Of a DNA stretch of 64,000 nucleotides, positions 58,761 through 64,000 are shown piece after piece. The DNA is taken from NCBI RefSeq assembly GCF_910592395.1, contig NC_088317.1:19268039-19332038 (forward strand), in the 5' to 3' direction. Below the pieces are notes generated by a model. That model saw only the letters and a program-made list of their open reading frames with translations, did no database searches and was not told where the DNA came from. Positions within the stretch are counted from its first letter, which is position 1. Every line of letters starts with the position of its first letter. The position numbers and the translations under genes are program-made. This DNA is from Lineus longissimus (Eukaryota > Nemertea > Pilidiophora > Heteronemertea > Lineidae).

Positions 58761-61700
58761 GATACTTTCATGGGTTAAGGGTTGGAGTGATCTTCTCCTG
58801 CTAGATAGGCTTAGAAGGGATACTTTCATGGCTTAAGGGTTGGAGTGATCTTCTCCTGCTCGATAGGCTTAGAAGGGATACTTTCATGGGTTAAGGGTTG
58901 GAGTGATCTTCTCCTGCTAGATAGGCTTAGAAGGGATACTTTCATGGGTTTAGGGTTTGAGTGATCTTCTCCTGCTAGATAGGCTTAGAAGGGATACTTT
59001 CATGGGTTAAGGGTTGGAGTGATCTTCTCCTGCTAGATAGGCTTAGAAGGGATACTTTCATGGGTTAAGGGTTGGAGTGATCTTCTCCTGCTGGATAGGC
59101 TTAGAAGGGATACTTTCATGGCTTAAGGGTTGGAGTGATCTTCTCCTGCTAGATAGGCTTAGAAGGGATACTTTCATGGGTTAAGGGTTGGAGTGATCTT
59201 CTCCTGCTGGATAGGCTTAGAAGGGATACTTTCATGGGTTTAGGGTTTGAGTGATATTCTCCTGCTAGATAGGCTTAGAAGGGATACTTTCATGGGTTAA
59301 GGGTTGGAGTGATCTTCTCCTGCTAGATAGGCTTAGAAGGGATACTTTCATGGGTTAAGGGTTGGAGTGATCTTCTCCTGCTGGATAGGCTTAGAAGGGA
59401 TACTTTCATGGGTTAAGGGTTGGAGTGATCTTCTCCTGTTAGATAGGCTTAGAAGGGATACTTTCATGGGTTAAGGGTTGGAGTGATCTTCTCCTGCTGG
59501 ATAGGCTTAGAAGGGATACTTTCATGGGTTAAGGGTTGGAGTGATCTTCTCCTGCTAGATAGGCTTAGAAGGGATACTTTCATGGGTTAAGGGTTGGAGT
59601 GATCTTCTCCTGCTGGATAGGCTTAGAAGGGATACTTTCATGGGTTTAGGGTTTGAGTGATATTCTCCTGCTAGATAGGCTTAGAAGGGATACTTTCATG
59701 GGTTAAGGGTTGGAGTGATCTTCTCCTGCTAGATAGGCTTAGAAGGGATACTTTCATGGGTTTAGGGTTGGAGTGATCTTCTCCTGCTGGATAGGCTTAG
59801 AAGGGATACTTTCATGGGTTAAGGGTTGGAGTGATCTTCTCCTGCTAGATAGGCTTAGAAGGGATACTTTCATGGGTTAAGGGTTGGAGTGATATTCTCC
59901 TGCTAGATAGGCTTAGAAGGGATACTTTCATGGGTTAAGGGTTGGAGTGATCTTCTCCTGTTAGATAGGCTTATAAGGGATACTTTCATGGGTTAAGGGT
60001 TGGAGTGATCTTCTCCTGCTGGATAGGCTTAGAAGGGATACTTTCATGGGTGAAGGGTTGGAGTGATCTTCTCCTGCTAGATAGGCTTAGAAGGGATACT
60101 TTCATGGGTTAAGGGTTGGAGTCATCTTCTCCTGCTAGATAGGCTTAGAAGGGATACTTTCATGGGTTAAGGGTTGGAGTCATCTTCTCCTGCTAGATAG
60201 GCTTAGAAGGGATACTTTCATGGGTTAAGGGTTCGAGTGATCTTCTCCTGCTAGATAGGCTTAAAAGGGATACTTTCATGGGTTAAGGGTTGGAGTGATC
60301 TTCTCCGGCTAGATAGGCTTAGAAGGGATACTTTCATGGGTTAAGGGTTGGAGTGATCTTCTCCTGCTAGATAGGCTTAGAAGGGATACTTTCATGGGTT
60401 AAGGGTTGGAGTGATCTTCTCCTGCTAGATAGGCTTAGAAGGGATACTTTCATGGCTTAAGGGTTGGAGTCATCTTCTCCTGCCAGATAGGCTTAGAAGG
60501 GATACTTTCATGGGTTAAGAGTTGGAGTCATCTTCTCCTGCTAGATAGGCTTAGAAGGGATACTTTCATGGGTTAAGGGTTGGAGTGATCTTCTCCTGCT
60601 AGATAGGCTTAGAAGGGATACTTTCGTGGGTTAAGGGTTGGAGTGATCTTCTCCTGCTAGATAGGCTTAGAAGGGATACTTTCGTGGGTTAAGGGTTGGA
60701 GTCATCTTCTCCTGCTAGATAGGCTAAGAAGGGATACTTTCATGGGTTAAGAGTTGGAGTCATCTTCTCCTGCTAGATAGGCTTAGAAGGGATACTTTCA
60801 TGGGTTAAGGGTTGGAGTGATCTTCTCCTGCTAGATAGGCTTAGAAGGGATACTTTCGTGGGTTAAGGGTTGGAGTGATCTTCTCCTGCTAGATAGGCTT
60901 AGAAGGGATACTTTCATGGGTTAAGGGTTGGAGTGATCTTCTCCTGCTAGATAGGCTTAGAAGGGATACTTTCATGGGTTAAGGGTTGGAGTGATCTTCT
61001 CCTGCTAGATAGGCTTAGAAGGGATACTTTCGTGGGTTAAGGGTTGGAGTGATCTTCTCCTGCTAGATAGGCTTAGAAGGGATACTTTCATGGGTTAAGG
61101 GTTGGAGTGATCTTCTCCTGCTAGATAGGCTTAGAAGGGATACTTTCATGGGTTAAGGGTTCGAGTGATCTTCTCCTGCTAGATAGGCTTAAAAGGGATA
61201 CTTTCATGGGTTAAGGGTTGGAGTGATCTTCTCCGGCTAGATAGGCTGAGAAGGGATACTTTCATGGGTTAAGGGTTGGAGTGATCTTCTCCTGCTAGAT
61301 AGGCTTAGAAGGGATACTTTCATGGGTTAAGGGTTGGAGTGATCTTCTCCTGCTAGATAGGCTTAGAAGGGATACTTTCATGGCTTAAGGGTTGGAGTCA
61401 TCTTCTCCTGCCAGATAGGCTTAGAAGGGATACTTTCATGGGTTAAGGGTTGGAGTGATCTTCTCCTGCTAGATAGGCTTAGAAGGGATACTTTCATGGG
61501 TTAAGGGTTGGAGTGATCTTCTCCTGCTAGATAGGCTTAGAATGGATACTTTCATGGGTTAAGAGTTGGAGTCATCTTCTCCTGCTAGATAGGCTTAGAA
61601 GGGATACTTTCATGGGTTAAGGGTTGGAGTGATCTTCTCCTGCTAGATAGGCTTAGAATGGATACTTTCATGGGTTAAGAGTTGGAGTGATCTTCTCCTG

Positions 61701-63325
61701 CTAGATAGGCTTAGAAGGGATACTTTCATGGGTTAAGGGTTGGAGTCATCTTCTCCTGCTAGATAGGCTTAGAAGGGATACTTTCATGGGTTAAGGGTTG
61801 GAGTCATCTTCTCCTGCCAGATAGGCTTAGAAGGGATACTTTCATGGGTTAAGGGTTGGAGTGATCTTCTCCTGCTAGATAGGCTTAGAAGGGATACTTT
61901 CGTGGGTTAAGGGTTGGAGTGATCTTCTCCTGCTAGATAGGCTTAGAATGGATACTTTCATGGGTTAAGAGTTGGAGTCATCTTCTCCTGCTAGATAGGC
62001 TGAGAAGGGATACTTTCATGGGTTAAGGGTTGGAGTGATCTTCTCCTGCTAGATAGGCTTAGAGGGATACTTTCGTGGGTTAAGGGTTGGAGTGATCTTC
62101 TCCTGCTAGATAGGCTTAGAAGGGATACTTTCGTGGGTTAAGGGTTGGAGTCATCTTCTCCTGCTAGATAGGCTAAGAAGGGATACTTTCATGGGTTAAG
62201 AGTTGGAGTCATCTTCTCCTGCTAGATAGGCTTAGAAGGGATACTTTCATGGGTTAAGGGTTGGAGTGATCTTCTCCTGCTAGATAGGCTTAGAAGGGAT
62301 ACTTTCGTGGGTTAAGGGTTGGAGTGATCTTCTCCTGCTAGATAGGCTTAGAAGGGATACTTTCATGGGTTAAGGGTTGGAGTGATCTTCTCCTGCTAGA
62401 TAGGCTTAGAAGGGATACTTTCATGGGTTAAGGGTTGGAGTGATCTTCTCCTGCTAGATAGGCTTAGAAGGGATACTTTCATGGCTTAAGGGTTGGAGTG
62501 ATCTTCTCCTGCCAGATAGGCTTAGAAGGGATACTTTCATGGGTTAAGAGTTGGAGTCATCTTCTCCTGCTAGATAGGCTTAGAAGGGATACTTTCATGG
62601 GTTAAGGGTTGGAGTGATCTTCTCCTGCTAGATAGGCTTAGAAGGGATACTTTCGTGGGTTAAGGGTTGGAGTGATCTTCTCCTGCTAGATAGGCTTAGA
62701 AGGGATACTTTCATGGGTTAAGGGTTGGAGTGATCTTCTCCTGTTAGATAGGCTTAGAAGGGATACTTTCATGGGTTAAGGGTTGGAGTGATCTTCTCCT
62801 GCTAGATAGGCTTTGAAGGGATACTTTCATGGGTTAAGGGTTGGAGTGATCTTCTCCTGCTAGATAGGCTTAGAATGGATACTTTCATGGGTTAAGGGTT
62901 GGAGTGATCTTCTCCTGCTAGATAGGCTTAGAAGGGATACTTTCATGGGTTAAGGGTTGGAGTGATCTTCTCCTGCTAGATAGGCTTAGAATGGATACTT
63001 TCATGGGTTAAGGGTTGGAGTGATCTTCTCCTGCTAGATAGGCTTAGAAGGGATACTTTCATGGGGTAAGGGTAGGAGTGATCTTCTCCTGCTAGATAGG
63101 CTTAGAAGGGATACTTTCATGGGTTAAGGGTTGGAGTGATCTTCTCCTGCTAGATCGGCTTAGAAGGGATACTTTCATGGGTTAAGGGTTGGAGTGATCT
63201 TCTCCTGCTAGATAGGCTTAGAAGGGATACTTTCATGGGTTAAGGGTTGGAGTGATCTTCTCCTGCTAGAGAGGCTTAGAAGGGATACTTTCATGGGTTA
63301 AGGGTTGGAGTGATCTTCTCCTGCT
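58761..63325 (+). repeat. 58-bp G-rich minisatellite, about 79 copies
   Basis: The unit runs GATACTTTCATGGGTTAAGG, then GTTGGAGTGATCTTCTCCTG, then CTAGATAGGCTTAGAAGG, at 58-bp spacing over 4.6 kb. One unit near 62044 has 57 bp. Within the unit, AAGGG, ATGGG, TTAAGGG and TTGG lie close together on the sense strand, so the nascent transcript can be G-rich and quadruplex-prone. Variant markers recur at multiples of the unit: TTTAGGGTTTGAG at 58946, 59236 and 59642 (5 and 7 units), GTTCGAG...TTAAAAGGG at 60231 and 61159 (16 units), and GGCTAAG at 60722 and 62171 (25 units less one base). Large block duplications therefore shaped the array. Non-coding. Confidence 0.98.
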
Positions 63326-63866
63326 TCGCGAGCAGTTCCATCAATGTTTGCTGAAATAATGCTCTCCCCTTATTTCTGTGCCTTCAATTGGTGGAAGTTT
63401 TGTATTCCAGAGAACATCCTCCCAGGTTTTACTTGGGCATTCACTTCATGTTGAAGAAGTTCTAATTGCTTTAAGATTTCAAGTTAGCCAAAATAGTAGT
63501 ATCTGTGGTCAAAACTCCTGTTTTGTTTGCAAATGTCGACTGTCCATTTCAAACCAGGTTGGACTTAACACACTGTTACCGTATTTCAAAACACTTCATA
63601 CATATACATCGAGTGGTTGTCTCTGCCAAGCTGACATGAACTTCTGAGGTTTCAGACTTGGCTGGGTTTGAATAAATTCCAAGTTAATAACACGATTGAA
63701 TGAGTTATTCAGGTATGTGCATGTATGATATGGTCCCAGTCATTGTGTGGGATTTGGGGCTCTTCCACTGAATGGTTTGCACCCCCCTTGTATGCTCATT
63801 GTGAGGTTGAATGACTTTCGAGTTAGTTTTATCACAAATTTATGGTTATTGCTTATCAAAGAAAAT
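63326..63866. other. Intron sequence, no gene recognised
   Basis: Unique sequence. A frame of 89 codons at 63378-63647 shows no recognisable domain and no splice context. I do not call it an exon. Confidence 0.5.
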
Positions 63867-64000
63867 GAGCACTGTTGGGATGTGAATAAACCTAAATCAG
63901 CACTGTTGGGATGTGAATAAACCTAAATGAGCAGTGTTGGGATGTGAATAAACCTAAATGAGCACTGTTGGGATGTGAATAAACCTAAATGAGCACTGTT
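63867..64000 (+). repeat. 31-bp minisatellite, at least 4.3 copies, cut by window end
   Basis: GAGCACTGTTGGGATGTGAA recurs every 31 bp (63867, 63898, 63929, 63960, 63991), with CAGCACTG and GAGCAGTG variants. It continues past the window. Confidence 0.93.

Noticed and set aside
58761-63325. Interstitial telomere tract
   Set aside because: TTAAGGG-like strings occur once per 58-bp unit and are embedded in non-telomeric sequence. There is no run of TTAGGG.
63378-63647. 89-codon frame as a further SCHIP1-like exon
   Set aside because: It does not match the Ser-rich or coiled-coil parts of SCHIP1 and lacks convincing splice sites.

Overview
The window is animal nuclear DNA holding the middle of one protein-coding gene on the + strand. 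The gene is an orthologue of the vertebrate IQCJ-SCHIP1 / schwannomin-interacting protein 1 (SCHIP1) locus. Three coding exons can be supported: 1026-2121, 53791-53871 (a probable cassette exon) and 57896-58144. All have GT-AG boundaries, and their phases fit together. The first exon opens in the IQCJ-type IQ motif and ends in a block matching the SCHIP1 MDWAALEKHL region. The last exon encodes the SCHIP1 core (KPSLxxRLQSGMNLQICFxND). The 5' IQCJ exons and the 3' coiled-coil exons lie outside the window. About 97% of the window is therefore intron, including one intron of about 51.7 kb.

The organism is a non-vertebrate bilaterian, probably a marine invertebrate. The SCHIP1 protein is clearly homologous to the vertebrate one but diverged. 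The introns carry PIF/Harbinger remnants, foldback elements built like the sea urchin TU elements, and a long dispersed repeat that starts near AGCTCACC and ends near GGTGAGC. From memory, similar repeats occur in several marine invertebrate genomes. I cannot name the species or phylum from sequence alone.

Layout. 1-1025: a decayed Harbinger transposase fragment inside a dispersed repeat, then the 3' end of the upstream intron. 1026-2121: large exon. 2122-53790: giant intron with the AGCTCACC repeat (2685-4027, 12058-12900), a 140-bp tandem repeat (11175-11640), a 23-bp minisatellite (21128-22435), two foldback elements with target-site duplications (23489-24265 and 26398-27590), a 54-bp array (29452-29884), a Harbinger deletion derivative nested in another repeat (30998-31730), a 56-bp array (35895-36952), a CpG-rich foldback unit with a TATA box and small ORF (42149-42718), a 68-bp array with six-unit higher-order structure (46877-48032) and a CpG-rich inverted-repeat element (49397-50014). 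53791-53871: cassette exon followed closely by a 34-bp array. 57896-58144: SCHIP1 core exon. 58761-63325: about 79 copies of a 58-bp G-rich minisatellite. 63867-64000: a 31-bp array running off the end.

No complete second gene, CRISPR array or full-length RNA gene was found. The most unusual content is the structural DNA: at least nine unrelated tandem arrays in one gene's introns, two of them with higher-order organisation, and two foldback transposons of the same design but unrelated motif sequence.
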